Of a stretch of DNA of 64,000 bases, positions 50,249-59,128 are shown piece after piece. Below the pieces are notes generated by a model. That model had not been told where the DNA came from, searched no databases, and worked only from the letters and a program-made list of their open reading frames with translations. The number at the start of each line of letters is the position of its first letter. Position 1 is the stretch's first letter. The stretch is from NCBI RefSeq assembly GCF_001583415.1, contig NZ_CP014475.1, positions 5,146,001-5,210,000 of the forward strand, read 5' to 3'. The stretch comes from Mycolicibacterium phlei (GTDB lineage: Bacteria > Actinomycetota > Actinomycetes > Mycobacteriales > Mycobacteriaceae). A program made the translations under genes and the position numbers.

Positions 50249-51469
50249 TCACTCCGAAACCACGGCCTTGTGCAGAAGATCCCGGAACACCTGCTCGGTG
50301 TGCTCTCCGAGATCGGGGCCCACCGACCGGATCGGCAGCGACCGCCCGCCGATGACCGGTACGACGCCGGTGAACCCGACTTCCCGCACCTCGCCGTCGC
50401 CGATGTCGACGGGCAGATACTGGATCATGTCGCGTGCGCGGTACTGCTCGTCGGCCACGATGTCCGCCGCCCGGTAGATCGGCCCCGACGGCACAGCGGC
50501 CTCCTCGAGCCGCTTCAGCGCCTCGTCCCGGGACAGCGTCATGGTCCAGGCCTCGATCGCACCGTCGAGTTCGTCGCGCCGGAGCCAGCGACCGTCGTTG
50601 GCCGCCAAATCCGGATCCGCCGCGAGGTCGGCACGTCCGATCGTCTCCATCAGACGCGGGAAGATCCCGTCGCTGTTGCCGGCGATGACGATGGTGCCGT
50701 CCTTGCACCGGTAGGCATTCGAGGGAGCGATACCCTCCACCCTTCCGCCGATCCGCTTGCGTTCGACGCCATACGCCACATAGTCGGGAATGAGCGATTC
50801 CATCATCGCCAGAACGGATTCGCTCAACGCCACGTCGACGACACGGCTCTTTAGGGGCAGCGTCTGGGGACGAACCTTGTCCCGCTGGTGCAGGGCCATC
50901 ACCGCGCCGTACGCCGCGAACAGCCCCGCGATGGAGTCACCGATCGAGACACCGACCCGGACCGGCGGGCGGTCCTCTTCTCCCACCAGCTCCCGCAGGC
51001 CACCGACCGCCTCGGCCACCGCCGCGAATCCGGGACGCTCGGCCAACGGCCCGGTCTGCCCGAAGGCAGAGATGCGCACGACGATCAGATCGGGCTTGTC
51101 GGCACTCAGCTCGTCAGGACCGATTCCCCACTTCTCCAGGGTGCCCGGCCGAAAGTTCTCGAGCACGATATCGCATTGCGCGGCAAGCCTTTTGACATCC
51201 CGACGACCCTCTTCGGTGCGCAGATCGATCACAACCGACTTCTTGTTGCGGTTGATCGTGCGGTACAGCAGGGAGGTGTCGCCCCGGTGTAGCCGCCACC
51301 GTCGCAACTCGTCGCCGGTGCCCGGTCGTTCCACCTTGATGACCTCGGCCCCGAAGTCGGCCAGCAGTCGGCCGGCGGTCGGAGCGGCAATGTAGTTGCC
51401 GAGCTCCAGAACCCGCACGCCCTGCAGCGGAAGGGTCACGTCAGATCTGGCTTCTGACGGTGTGTTCAC
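50249..51469 (-). CDS. CaiB/BaiF (family III) CoA-transferase 1
   Basis: 406 residues. Family hallmarks: LPLQGVRVLELGNYIAAPTAGRLLADFGAEVIKVE, NRNKKSVVIDLRTEEG, NFRPGTLEKWGIG, and the catalytic Asp (about residue 178) in VGVSIGDSIAG. These enzymes move CoA between carboxylic acids without ATP, or racemise 2-methylacyl-CoAs. Operon order is P450, this gene, then the lyase; the gaps are 27 and 10 bases. Confidence 0.93.
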   Translation of the reverse strand: MNTPSEARSDVTLPLQGVRVLELGNYIAAPTAGRLLADFGAEVIKVERPGTGDELRRWRLHRGDTSLLYRTINRNKKSVVIDLRTEEGRRDVKRLAAQCDIVLENFRPGTLEKWGIGPDELSADKPDLIVVRISAFGQTGPLAERPGFAAVAEAVGGLRELVGEEDRPPVRVGVSIGDSIAGLFAAYGAVMALHQRDKVRPQTLPLKSRVVDVALSESVLAMMESLIPDYVAYGVERKRIGGRVEGIAPSNAYRCKDGTIVIAGNSDGIFPRLMETIGRADLAADPDLAANDGRWLRRDELDGAIEAWTMTLSRDEALKRLEEAAVPSGPIYRAADIVADEQYRARDMIQYLPVDIGDGEVREVGFTGVVPVIGGRSLPIRSVGPDLGEHTEQVFRDLLHKAVVSE

Positions 51470-51496
51470 GCGTTGGTCCTTGATCGAGATCCCGAC

Positions 51497-52702
51497 TCAG
51501 TAGGGGCGCAGAACGAGATGGTCGATCCCCCACGCACCTGCGGTGTGCTCGGTGGGCTCGTTGGCCAGCCGGTAGTTCGGGATGCGCTTGTGCCACTCCT
51601 GCAGGGCGACCTTGAGCTCGACGCGGGCCAGGTGCGCACCGAGGCACCGGTGCGGGCCGACACCGAATGCCACGTGCCGGGTCACCTTGCGATCGAAGTC
51701 GACCGTCTCCGGATCGGCGTACTGCTCGGGATCGCGGCCCGCCGCCTGCAGCGGCAGCATCACGGTCTGCCCGGCCTTGACCGGAACACCGGCGATCTCG
51801 GTGTCGGTGGTGGCCTTACGGCCGGTGACGACGATGGGGAAGGCCCGCAGGTACTCCTCCACCGCGGCGGACGCGCACTCGGGGTCGTCGACCAGCCGCT
51901 GCCGATGGCCGTCATGCGTCGCCAGGTGGTTGAAGGTCCACGCCAGCTGCGCCGCCACGGTGTCCAGACCCGCGATGAACATGAACAGGCAGAAGGTCAG
52001 CAGTTCCGCGTCCGGAATCGGCTCGCCGTCGATCTCCCAACCGAGCGCGGCCGACAGGACATCCTCGCCCTGCAGCGACGGATCCTGGCGACGGGTTGCG
52101 ATGAGGGTGGCGAAATACCCGATGACCTCGTCCATCGCGGCCTTCATCTTGCTGCGGTCCGGGTCGCTCTCGCTGGTGCGGTGGATGATGAGGTCTTCCC
52201 AGTGCAGGAACTGCTCGAGATCCGACTCGGGAAGGCCGAAGATCTCCAGGAAGATCTGGGTCGGGAAGATCCGGGCGAAATCGTTGGTGAAGTCGATCGT
52301 CTCCTTGCCGACCAGGCCGTCGATCAGGGACGCACAGTACGACCGGACCCGGTCCTCGTAGGCCTTCGCCGCCTGGGGGGTGAAGTGGGGCGCCAGCAGC
52401 CTGCGCCAGTTGGTGTGCACGGGCGGATCGAGCATCTCCGGAATCCACTGGTAGTCCGGTTCCGGCTCAAGCGCCACGACCGAGTGGCTGCTCCACGTCT
52501 CGGGGTCCTGCAGGATCTCGGTGATGACGTCGTACCGGGTCGCCATCAGATAGCCCGGGTAACCGCCGGCGGCCTCCACCTGGAGAACCGGCCCCACCTT
52601 CTGGATCTCCGCCATCCGGCCGTAGGACGACAGGGCGGGGCAGCCGCCCAGCTCGTAATCCCAGCTGATGACGGGACACTTGGCATTCTCGGTGGATGTC
52701 AT
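51497..52702 (-). CDS. Cytochrome P450
   Basis: 401 residues from ATG 52702, preceded by GAAGGAG. Haem-ligand motif FGVGPHRCLGAHLA (Cys about 353), I-helix FIAGLDTVAAQLAW with the acid-Thr pair, ExxR in EEYLR, and the expected PxxFxP-like FDRKVTRHVAFG stretch. A soluble class I P450 fed by the 3Fe-4S ferredoxin at 31331 and a reductase elsewhere. It probably hydroxylates the imported hydrophobic substrate as an early step. Island operator 7 is 69 bases upstream. Confidence 0.95.
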   Translation of the reverse strand: MTSTENAKCPVISWDYELGGCPALSSYGRMAEIQKVGPVLQVEAAGGYPGYLMATRYDVITEILQDPETWSSHSVVALEPEPDYQWIPEMLDPPVHTNWRRLLAPHFTPQAAKAYEDRVRSYCASLIDGLVGKETIDFTNDFARIFPTQIFLEIFGLPESDLEQFLHWEDLIIHRTSESDPDRSKMKAAMDEVIGYFATLIATRRQDPSLQGEDVLSAALGWEIDGEPIPDAELLTFCLFMFIAGLDTVAAQLAWTFNHLATHDGHRQRLVDDPECASAAVEEYLRAFPIVVTGRKATTDTEIAGVPVKAGQTVMLPLQAAGRDPEQYADPETVDFDRKVTRHVAFGVGPHRCLGAHLARVELKVALQEWHKRIPNYRLANEPTEHTAGAWGIDHLVLRPY

Positions 52703-53075
52703 CGGACTCCTTCGACATTCGTAGACAGTCGCCGGCGGCAGTCGTCCTCCGCGGTGCGCATGGTCAACATGAACCAACCAGCGTTAGGTTAACGTGATGG
52801 CGATCACGCGTCAACCGTCACAGGACGTGCGGGGCACCGGGCGCGCCACAGCGGCGGTCGCAGCCCCGGCACAGCCGTTCGATCCTGGTCGTGCGGGCCG
52901 GCGTTGTAGCACGTTAGGCCTGAAAATCGCGCTGGGGCATACCGGATCGTACATGGCCGGTTTTTCATTCCATTAATGAGCCGTTGACGAGTCGCTTACG
53001 CCGTGCGTACGGTGTGCAGCGAAAACCGAACGATGTATGCCTGACATTGTTCCGGTCATGACCACGTAGGGAGTT
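52703..53075. other. 373-bp divergent intergenic region, P450 versus aldehyde dehydrogenase
   Basis: Holds island operator 7 near the P450 and a separate CCGT-N4-ACGG dyad at 53001-53012 nearer the aldehyde dehydrogenase. A 60-codon frame at 52794-52976 lacks coding character. No RNA gene is recognised. Confidence 0.5.
52772..52790 (+). promoter_or_regulatory. Island operator 7 (AACC-N11-GGTT)
   Basis: AACCAACCAGCGTTAGGTT, 69 bases upstream of the P450 start. Symmetric arms AACC and GGTT. Confidence 0.65.
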
Positions 53076-54529
53076 ATGCACGTGCACGTCTACGACAAGC
53101 TGTTCATCGGTGGCCAGTGGTGCGCTCCGTCGGGCACGGACGTCATCGAGGTTCGCTCGCCGTACGATCTGAAGCCGGTCGGCAGCGTTCCGCAGGCCAC
53201 GAACGCCGACGTAGACGCCGCGGTCTCGGCGGCGCGCAGCGCCTTCGATTCCGGGGTCTGGAGTCAGATGCCCGCAGCGGATCGCATCGCCGCACTCGAG
53301 CGACTGCTCGGCCTGCTCACCGCGCGCAGCGACGAGCTCGCCGACCTGCAGACCGCCGAGATGGGGGCTCCCACGTCGTTCTCGCGTGCGGTCTACGGTC
53401 CCGCCCCTGTCGGCGTGCTCGCCGCGACCATCGCCACTGCCAAGTCCACCGAGTGGGAGGAGCGCCGGCCCGGCATCAGCGGCCTCGACATCGTCGTGCG
53501 CCGCGAACCGGTCGGCGTCGTCGGCGCGATCGTGCCGTGGAACTCCCCGCTGTTCAGCCTCATGGGCAAGCTTGCCCCGGCGCTGGCGGCCGGCTGCTCG
53601 GTGGTCGCCAAGCCGTCACCGGAGACGCCGCTCGACGCCAATGTGTTCGCCGAGCTGACCGTCGAGGCGGGGATTCCGGAAGGCGTCATCTCGGTGCTGC
53701 CCGGAGGTCGCGACCTGGGCCGACACCTCGTCGGCCACCCCGGGATCGACAAGGTCGCCTTCACCGGGTCGACGGCCGCGGGCCGGGAGATCGCCGCGAC
53801 CTGCGGTCAGCACCTCAAGCGGGTCAGCCTCGAACTCGGCGGCAAGTCGGCCGCGATCATTCTCGATGACGCCGACCTCGACCTCGTGACACCCGGGTTG
53901 AAATTCGGGTCACTGGCCAACAGCGGGCAGGCGTGCATCGCGCAGACCCGAATACTTGCCCCCGATCCCGATACGACGAGGTCGTCGACGCCATCGGCAC
54001 GATGATGGCGGGTCTGGTTGTCGGGGATCCCTTCGATCCGGCCACCGAGGTGGGCCCGCTGGTGTCGCAGCGGCAACAGGAGCGGGTCAAGTCCTACATC
54101 CAGGTCGGCATCGATGAGGGCGCCCGGCTGGTGACGGGCGGCCTGGACCCCTACTCCGACAAGCCGGCCGGCTGGTTCGTGCGTCCCACGCTGTTCGCCG
54201 ACGTCGACAACAGCATGCGCATCGCCCGTGAGGAGATCTTCGGGCCGGTGCTGGTGGTGATCCCCTACGAGGATGAAGCCGACGCCGTCCGCATCGCCAA
54301 CGACAGTGACTACGGGCTCGCGGGGTCGGTGTGGACCTCGGATGCCGAACGCGGCATCGACATCGGCCGTCGCATCCGGACCGGCACGTTCGGCGTCAAC
54401 CACTACCTGATGGACTTCAACGCCCCGTTCGGCGGCATGAAGGCCTCGGGTCTCGGGCGGGAGATGGGTCCCGAAGGGCTTTCGGAGTACTTCGAGTACA
54501 AGTCGATCACGCCGCCGCCGACCGCCTAG
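53076..54529 (+). pseudogene. Aldehyde dehydrogenase interrupted by one frameshift
   Basis: The two pieces together make a normal ALDH of about 484 residues. The first piece (to about 53963) has VPWNSPLFSLMGKLAPALAAG, FTGSTAAGREIA, the catalytic Glu in LELGGKSAAIIL and the catalytic Cys in NSGQACIAQTR. The second (about 53963-54529) has EEIFGPVLVVIPY and NAPFGGMKASGLGREMGPEGL. Adding one base to the C5 run at 53959-53963 restores RILAPRSRYDEVVDAIG. All catalytic residues survive, so the lesion may be a homopolymer error. The expected role is oxidising the aldehyde made by the island alcohol dehydrogenases. A hairpin terminator follows. Confidence 0.85.
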
Positions 54530-54542
54530 GCAGGAGGGGTCT

Positions 54543-54579
54543 GCCAGGCCGTGCGGCACCTACAGCTGCGCGGCCTGGC
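54543..54579 (+). terminator. Hairpin terminator after aldehyde dehydrogenase
   Basis: GCCAGGCCGTGC-type arm at 54543-54554 pairs with 54568-54579 (one mismatch), beginning 14 bases past the stop codon. No T run follows. Confidence 0.6.
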
Positions 54580-54681
54580 GCCCGTCAGGCGGATACCGCT
54601 GCCGTTCAACATGATCCGCTGGCAAGACCGCCACAACATCACGTGCGTGCTTGTTGGTCAACCTTTTTCACACGCAGCAGG

Positions 54682-54701
54682 CGCCGGCCCCGGGGCCGGC
54701 G
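54682..54701. terminator. Perfect 20-bp GC palindrome before fadD stop
   Basis: CGCCGGCCCCGGGGCCGGCG is a perfect 20-bp palindrome, 4 bases beyond the fadD stop on the minus strand. It probably terminates fadD transcription and insulates the convergent gene. Confidence 0.6.
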
Positions 54702-54705
54702 AGCA

Positions 54706-56325
54706 TCAGCTGTGCTCGAGCTGCGGCCGCTCGATTCCGTGCCGTGTGACGCGATACCCGTTCGCCACGGAGTCCCAGGTGGCCTCGCTGTTTCCCATCT
54801 CCCTGAGCAGGTACTTCTGCGGCTTGTCCGTCGTCGTTTTCGGCAGGGCGTCGATGAACTCGAAGTACCGGGGCACCATGTGGTAGGGCAGACGCTCGTA
54901 CACATGCTCGAGCAGTTCGGCCGGTGTGCACTGCCCGCCGGGAGTCTTCACGACGAAGACCTTGACCTCGTCTTCGACGCCCGTGTCCGACGGATGTGCC
55001 ACACAGGCAACCTCCGCCACCGACGGGTGTGAATAGAACGCCCGCTCGACCTCGTACGCGGAGATGTTCTCTCCCCGCCGCCGCACAACGTCCTTGATCC
55101 GGTCGACGAAGTAGTACCGACCGTGTTCATCCGCCCGCAGCAGATCACCCGTGTGGAACCATCCGTTGCGCCACGCCCTGGCTGTGGCCGACTCGTCACC
55201 GACGTAGCCCGGGCTCATCATGAACGGCCGCGCGGCCCTCACGATGGCCTCACCGCTGGCGCCGACGGGTACCTCCTGATCGTTGGCATCGACGAGCCGG
55301 ACCTCGAATCCCGGTACGACTTCGCCGCAATACGAAGTGTCGACACCCTGTTCGCCGACGCCGCGGAACGGCGTCGACGCCTCGGTACTTCCACATGCGG
55401 TCAGCAGAACCGGTATTCCGAATCGCGCCTTGAAGTCATCGATGTCCGGCGGCAGGGGCGCGACCATGAGGAACCTCACCCGGTGGTCGCGGTCCGCATC
55501 CCTGGGAGGCTGGCTCATCAGCACCGGAACCATCGAGCTGATCAGGATCCCCGCGCTCACGTCGGCGTCGCGGGCGATCTCCCAGTACCTGTCCAGGGCC
55601 GGCTTGCTGCGGACATAGATCCCCGCGCCGGTGGCCAGCGCCCCGTTCACATAGCCGAGCGCCGCCGTGTGGAAGAGCGGAATGTCGATCTGGAACACGT
55701 CACCAGGCCTGAACCCCTGCGCGATAAGGATTGCCGAATATCCGCAGTAGCCATAGAGATACGGCACCCGGACCAGCTTCGACGGCCCGGTGGTTCCGGA
55801 GGTCATCAACAACTTCTCGTCGTCCCACAGGCCGATCTCGCGCTTGAGCTCCGGAATTGATCGATCCGAAGCGGTCACCTCGCGTGCCGGCATCACCGGC
55901 GTGCCGGGGAATGCGTCTCGCAGCTCGTCGCGCAGTTCTGCGACCTCGGTGAAGATCGCCGACGGTCCCGCGATCTTCAACGGTCGGGTGAGGAGCTCAT
56001 CCTTGAGCGCAGGATTGAGGGGCACGATGGTGGCGCCCAGCAACGCGGCACCGAACCACAGTCGCAGGAAGTCCGGACCATTGGACATGATGAGCGCAAC
56101 CCGGTCACCCTGATCAACCCCGAGCTCTCGCAGGGCGTTGCCGGCGGCGGCGGCCTCATCCAGGGTCCTGGCGTAGGACCACTCCGTGCCGTCCTCGAAC
56201 AGGACGAATCGCCGCTGCGGCCGCTCCGACGCGTTGGCGATCAACAGTGATCGGGTGACGACATGGTCGGATGTCAGTGACTGGAGGTGCCGCAAACTCA
56301 ACGAAACCTGGGACAGCGCGGTCAT
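54706..56325 (-). CDS. AMP-forming acyl-CoA ligase (FadD/CaiC-like)
   Basis: 539 residues. ANL-superfamily motifs: LLMTSGTTGPSKLVRVP (P-loop A3), TACGSTEAST (A5), GWFHTGDLLRAD with the hinge Asp (A7), DRIKDVVRRRGENISAYEVE (A8) and the catalytic Lys in LPKTTTDKPQKYLL (A10). It activates a carboxylic acid of the pathway with ATP and CoA. It is third in a minus-strand operon after the amidohydrolase and the flavin-reductase fusion (57-base gap). Confidence 0.94.
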   Translation of the reverse strand: MTALSQVSLSLRHLQSLTSDHVVTRSLLIANASERPQRRFVLFEDGTEWSYARTLDEAAAAGNALRELGVDQGDRVALIMSNGPDFLRLWFGAALLGATIVPLNPALKDELLTRPLKIAGPSAIFTEVAELRDELRDAFPGTPVMPAREVTASDRSIPELKREIGLWDDEKLLMTSGTTGPSKLVRVPYLYGYCGYSAILIAQGFRPGDVFQIDIPLFHTAALGYVNGALATGAGIYVRSKPALDRYWEIARDADVSAGILISSMVPVLMSQPPRDADRDHRVRFLMVAPLPPDIDDFKARFGIPVLLTACGSTEASTPFRGVGEQGVDTSYCGEVVPGFEVRLVDANDQEVPVGASGEAIVRAARPFMMSPGYVGDESATARAWRNGWFHTGDLLRADEHGRYYFVDRIKDVVRRRGENISAYEVERAFYSHPSVAEVACVAHPSDTGVEDEVKVFVVKTPGGQCTPAELLEHVYERLPYHMVPRYFEFIDALPKTTTDKPQKYLLREMGNSEATWDSVANGYRVTRHGIERPQLEHS

Positions 56326-56382
56326 GCTAGGTGTCCTTCGTGGCGACGGTGGGCAGATGCCATGGCTGGTAGGAACGGTAGG

Positions 56383-57585
56383 TCATACACGCGGTCGGAT
56401 CGAATCGGTCACCTGGTCGGCTATCGTCCGGGTGATCGAGGCGTAGGCGTCGATCTCATCAACAGTCATCCGGGCCGGTAACCCGAACAGATGCAGAACG
56501 AGCACCACCTGGCCGCTCGGATCGAACACCGGCGCACCGATGTGCCGCACCCGCAGTTCGGTTCCCCTGTCCGGCAGAACCGGTTCGTAGCTGGCGTACA
56601 GCTTGGGAATCAGATCGTCCGGTCCCGCGCTCGCGGCGAAACTGCCGGACACCGGGTTCGGAAGCGAGTTCTCGAACGCCTTCTGCTCCTCAGTGGCCAG
56701 GGCGATGGACCACCCCCGCTCGCGGACGCGCTGCAGCGCCGCCTCGTAATGGCCTCGCTGTGCATCGTCCAGCGGCGCGGAGGAGCGGCGCAGCCAGTTC
56801 TCGAACGCCTCCGGACGCCGGTCCCAGGCCACGAACATCGCGCCAAGGGGCGGCCGCCACGCCACGCGCTGCCCGACCGCGGCAGGCACCAGGTGATTCT
56901 GGGGGTCGCTGGTGCTGGCCAGGGTCATGATGTGGTTGTCCACCACCGCCGCCGCGAGACAGCCGGTCTCCAGGCGGTCCGACAACTTGTCCATCAGCGG
57001 ACGCGCGATGTCCACGTACCGCAGCAGGGTTTGAAGTTGCTGACTCGGCGCAAGCGCCAGCGTCCGCGGCAGGAACGAACCGTAGCCGCCGCGGAAGAAC
57101 AACAACGGCATCCGATCACGTTGCGCCTCAAAGCAACGCACAGCCCCGGTGACGATGAAATGGTCACCTGCCTCGGCGATGGCGTGGAAGGAACACTCCA
57201 GCCATGCGATGGCGCCCTCGAGGATGGGAGCGCCCGCCGGCGACGTCTGCCACCGGACGCCTGAGAACTTGTCTCCCGACCGGGAGGCGAAGTTCCGGCA
57301 GCCATCCTCCTGGTCGTCGGCCAGGAAGTTGATGCAGAAGACGTCGGCCTGCCGCAGGCGGGCGAAGCTCCCGCTCTCCCTCTGGGGGTAGAACGCCACC
57401 AACGGGGGATCCAGCGATACCGAGGAGAACGATCCGATCGTCAACCCGACCGGCTCACCGTCCGAATCGATCGCCGTCACGACGGTGACGCCGGTCGGGT
57501 AGTGACCCATGATGCTGCGGAACTCCGAGGAGTCGAAGGCAGCAGCGTCACCGTCGTGCGATCGCCGCGTCTCTGGGGCTGTCAT
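56383..57585 (-). CDS. Flavin reductase fused to an IclR-type effector-binding domain
   Basis: 400 residues from ATG 57585; upstream frame to 58116 overlaps the amidohydrolase and is rejected. Residues about 20-165 form a HpaC/HsaB-type flavin reductase (FRSIMGHYPTGVTVVTA, VGLTIGSFSSVSLDPPLVAFYP, FCINFLADDQE). Residues about 175-400 look like an IclR effector domain without its helix-turn-helix: VPAAVGQRVAWRPPLGAMFVAW, QRVRERGWSIALATEE, and IGAPVFDPSGQVVLVLHLFG. It may supply reduced flavin to a monooxygenase under ligand control. The monooxygenase is not evident in the window. It lies 23 bases downstream of the amidohydrolase. Confidence 0.75.
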   Translation of the reverse strand: MTAPETRRSHDGDAAAFDSSEFRSIMGHYPTGVTVVTAIDSDGEPVGLTIGSFSSVSLDPPLVAFYPQRESGSFARLRQADVFCINFLADDQEDGCRNFASRSGDKFSGVRWQTSPAGAPILEGAIAWLECSFHAIAEAGDHFIVTGAVRCFEAQRDRMPLLFFRGGYGSFLPRTLALAPSQQLQTLLRYVDIARPLMDKLSDRLETGCLAAAVVDNHIMTLASTSDPQNHLVPAAVGQRVAWRPPLGAMFVAWDRRPEAFENWLRRSSAPLDDAQRGHYEAALQRVRERGWSIALATEEQKAFENSLPNPVSGSFAASAGPDDLIPKLYASYEPVLPDRGTELRVRHIGAPVFDPSGQVVLVLHLFGLPARMTVDEIDAYASITRTIADQVTDSIRPRV

Positions 57586-57608
57586 GAAATTCGGTCGCTG
57601 CCTCGCGC

Positions 57609-58823
57609 TTACACCGAGGAGGGCATGAGCAGACCGGGATTCTCGACGAAGATCCGGTCGACGACTCCCTTGCCGTGGCGCTCCAGCTTCGCGTAGGTGC
57701 GACGGAACACGTCCTTGCCGCCCTCCACATGCGGATAGTCGGTCGAGAACGACAGCACCCGGTCGATACCCGGGTAACGATCCACGTAGACGTCGATCGG
57801 TTCGAAGTGGAAGAACGACACGCGGATGTTGTTCTTGATGTAGGTGGACGGAAGCTCCTTGAGCTTGTGGGGATTCTTGTTGAAGTGCCCCATCGCCTTC
57901 CACCACATGTCCATGTTCTCCATCAGCGGCCCGACCCAGTGGGCGCCGACCTCGATGACGCCGAAGCGGAGGTTGGGATGACGGTCGAAGACCCCGCCGA
58001 GCACCATCACCGCGGTGAAGTTCTGGAACGGAACATGCAGGCTCGAGGTGGAGTACGGGTCGACGCTGAACTCGCCGAGTGAACGGAAGCCCTCGAACGC
58101 CTCGGCCTGCTCCCATGCCCTGCTGGCCAGCAGGCGTCCGTCACCGCCGATGTGCAGGGTGACGGCGACGTCAGCCTCCGCGCACATCGCCCACAGGGGA
58201 TCAAGGCTCAGGCTGGCCGGCGACACGCCCCCGACGGGAAGCCCCGCAGGCAGCCAGATCGCCTTGATCCCGCTGTCGATGAGACGGCGGGCCGTCGCGA
58301 TCACCGATTCGACATCATCCTCGATGATCGGCGCGACCGGCAGGATCCGGTCCGAGAACTTCGCGATGTCCAGCAGGTAGTCCTGATACATGCGGATGCA
58401 CTTGTCCGCGAACTCGACACGGCCCGAAGTGATGCTCGGGAAGAGTTCGAGATCGTCGTGGTTGGCGCGCAGCACCGTGCCGTACAGCCCGATGCTCCCC
58501 GGGAACATCAACTGGGCGCGGACACCCATCGCGTCCATGACCTGCAGGCGGCGCTCGTAGTCAGCCGCACCCGGAGCGGTCGACCCCTTCACGATGAGCA
58601 CCTCTTCGTCGATCGGCGCGACATCGCCGGCGTAGTCGGGCACGTTGGGGTGGTTCTTGTCGGTCTCGGCCGTCTCTCCATTGTTCCGCCAGGCCTCGAC
58701 GAGCGGCCTGACCTCCGGACCGAAGGTCTCCTCCCAGACCTGCAGCGGCATCATCTCGTGGCTGTCGACGTCGAGGATGTGGCCATCGAGATGGGCCAGG
58801 TCGGCGGGAAGGAGAGTAGACAT
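57609..58823 (-). CDS. Amidohydrolase family 2 (ACMSD/LigW-like) metal-dependent hydrolase or decarboxylase
   Basis: 404 residues of the amidohydrolase-2 TIM barrel. It starts with a metal motif in ILDVDSHEMMPLQVW and has IKAIWLPAGLPVGG, VAVTLHIGGDGR (metal His), FGVIEVGAHWVGPLMENMDMWW and a late FSTDYPHVEGG holding the final Asp. Relatives hydrolyse rings or decarboxylate acids in aromatic and alicyclic catabolism, and many sit in steroid or terpenoid clusters. It is first gene of the operon with the flavin-reductase fusion and fadD, under island operator 8. Confidence 0.88.
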   Translation of the reverse strand: MSTLLPADLAHLDGHILDVDSHEMMPLQVWEETFGPEVRPLVEAWRNNGETAETDKNHPNVPDYAGDVAPIDEEVLIVKGSTAPGAADYERRLQVMDAMGVRAQLMFPGSIGLYGTVLRANHDDLELFPSITSGRVEFADKCIRMYQDYLLDIAKFSDRILPVAPIIEDDVESVIATARRLIDSGIKAIWLPAGLPVGGVSPASLSLDPLWAMCAEADVAVTLHIGGDGRLLASRAWEQAEAFEGFRSLGEFSVDPYSTSSLHVPFQNFTAVMVLGGVFDRHPNLRFGVIEVGAHWVGPLMENMDMWWKAMGHFNKNPHKLKELPSTYIKNNIRVSFFHFEPIDVYVDRYPGIDRVLSFSTDYPHVEGGKDVFRRTYAKLERHGKGVVDRIFVENPGLLMPSSV

Positions 58824-58878
58824 GGGCTCGCTCCTAGGAGTTGTCTCAATCGCGACCGGAGTCGCAGGTCGGGCGGTT

Positions 58879-58897
58879 AACCAAATAATGTTTGGTT
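58879..58897 (+). promoter_or_regulatory. Island operator 8 (best palindrome)
   Basis: AACCAAATAATGTTTGGTT, extending to a perfect 9-base inverted repeat TTAACCAAA-N5-TTTGGTTAA at 58877-58899. It is 55 bases before the amidohydrolase start and is the most symmetric of the ten sites. Confidence 0.75.
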
Positions 58898-59026
58898 AAA
58901 AACTAACGCGGGGGCGCGGCGGTGTCAAGGGTCGGGGGCCGGCACTGCCCAGACCAAATGTGGAACGTCTACCTTTTCGCCCAGCTAGCTGGCCGTTCTG
59001 CCACCTCGGCAGCGGGACGCTTGCCT

Positions 59027-59045
59027 TACCATACGTTGTTCGATT
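59027..59045 (+). promoter_or_regulatory. Island operator 9 (TACC-N11-GATT)
   Basis: TACCATACGTTGTTCGATT, 83 bases before the SnoaL-like gene. One arm mismatch (T for A). Confidence 0.6.
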
Positions 59046-59128
59046 AATGTCGGCGCGATCACTCGGACGTCTTCCCGCGTCCGACGCCGAGTTTCGTGCG
59101 CACTACTCCAGCCGCCAAGGAGCGTTCC

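Larger units (their letters stand above)
58824..59128. other. 305-bp divergent promoter region with two island operators
   Basis: Lies between the amidohydrolase operon (minus) and the SnoaL-CoA-transferase operon (plus). Operators 8 and 9 are each placed close to one of the two operons. A CCAGCTAGCTGG dyad occurs at 58981-58992. No coding frame is convincing. Confidence 0.6.

Noticed and set aside
52794-52976. Possible 60-residue gene between P450 and aldehyde dehydrogenase
   Set aside because: No ribosome-binding site, no domain, composition like non-coding GC-rich DNA, and it starts beside the P450 promoter operator.
30362-58897. Identification of the island sites as KstR or KstR2 cholesterol operators
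   Set aside because: As I recall them, KstR sites centre on AAC-GTT and KstR2 sites on CAAG-CTTG; the arm sequence and spacing here differ.
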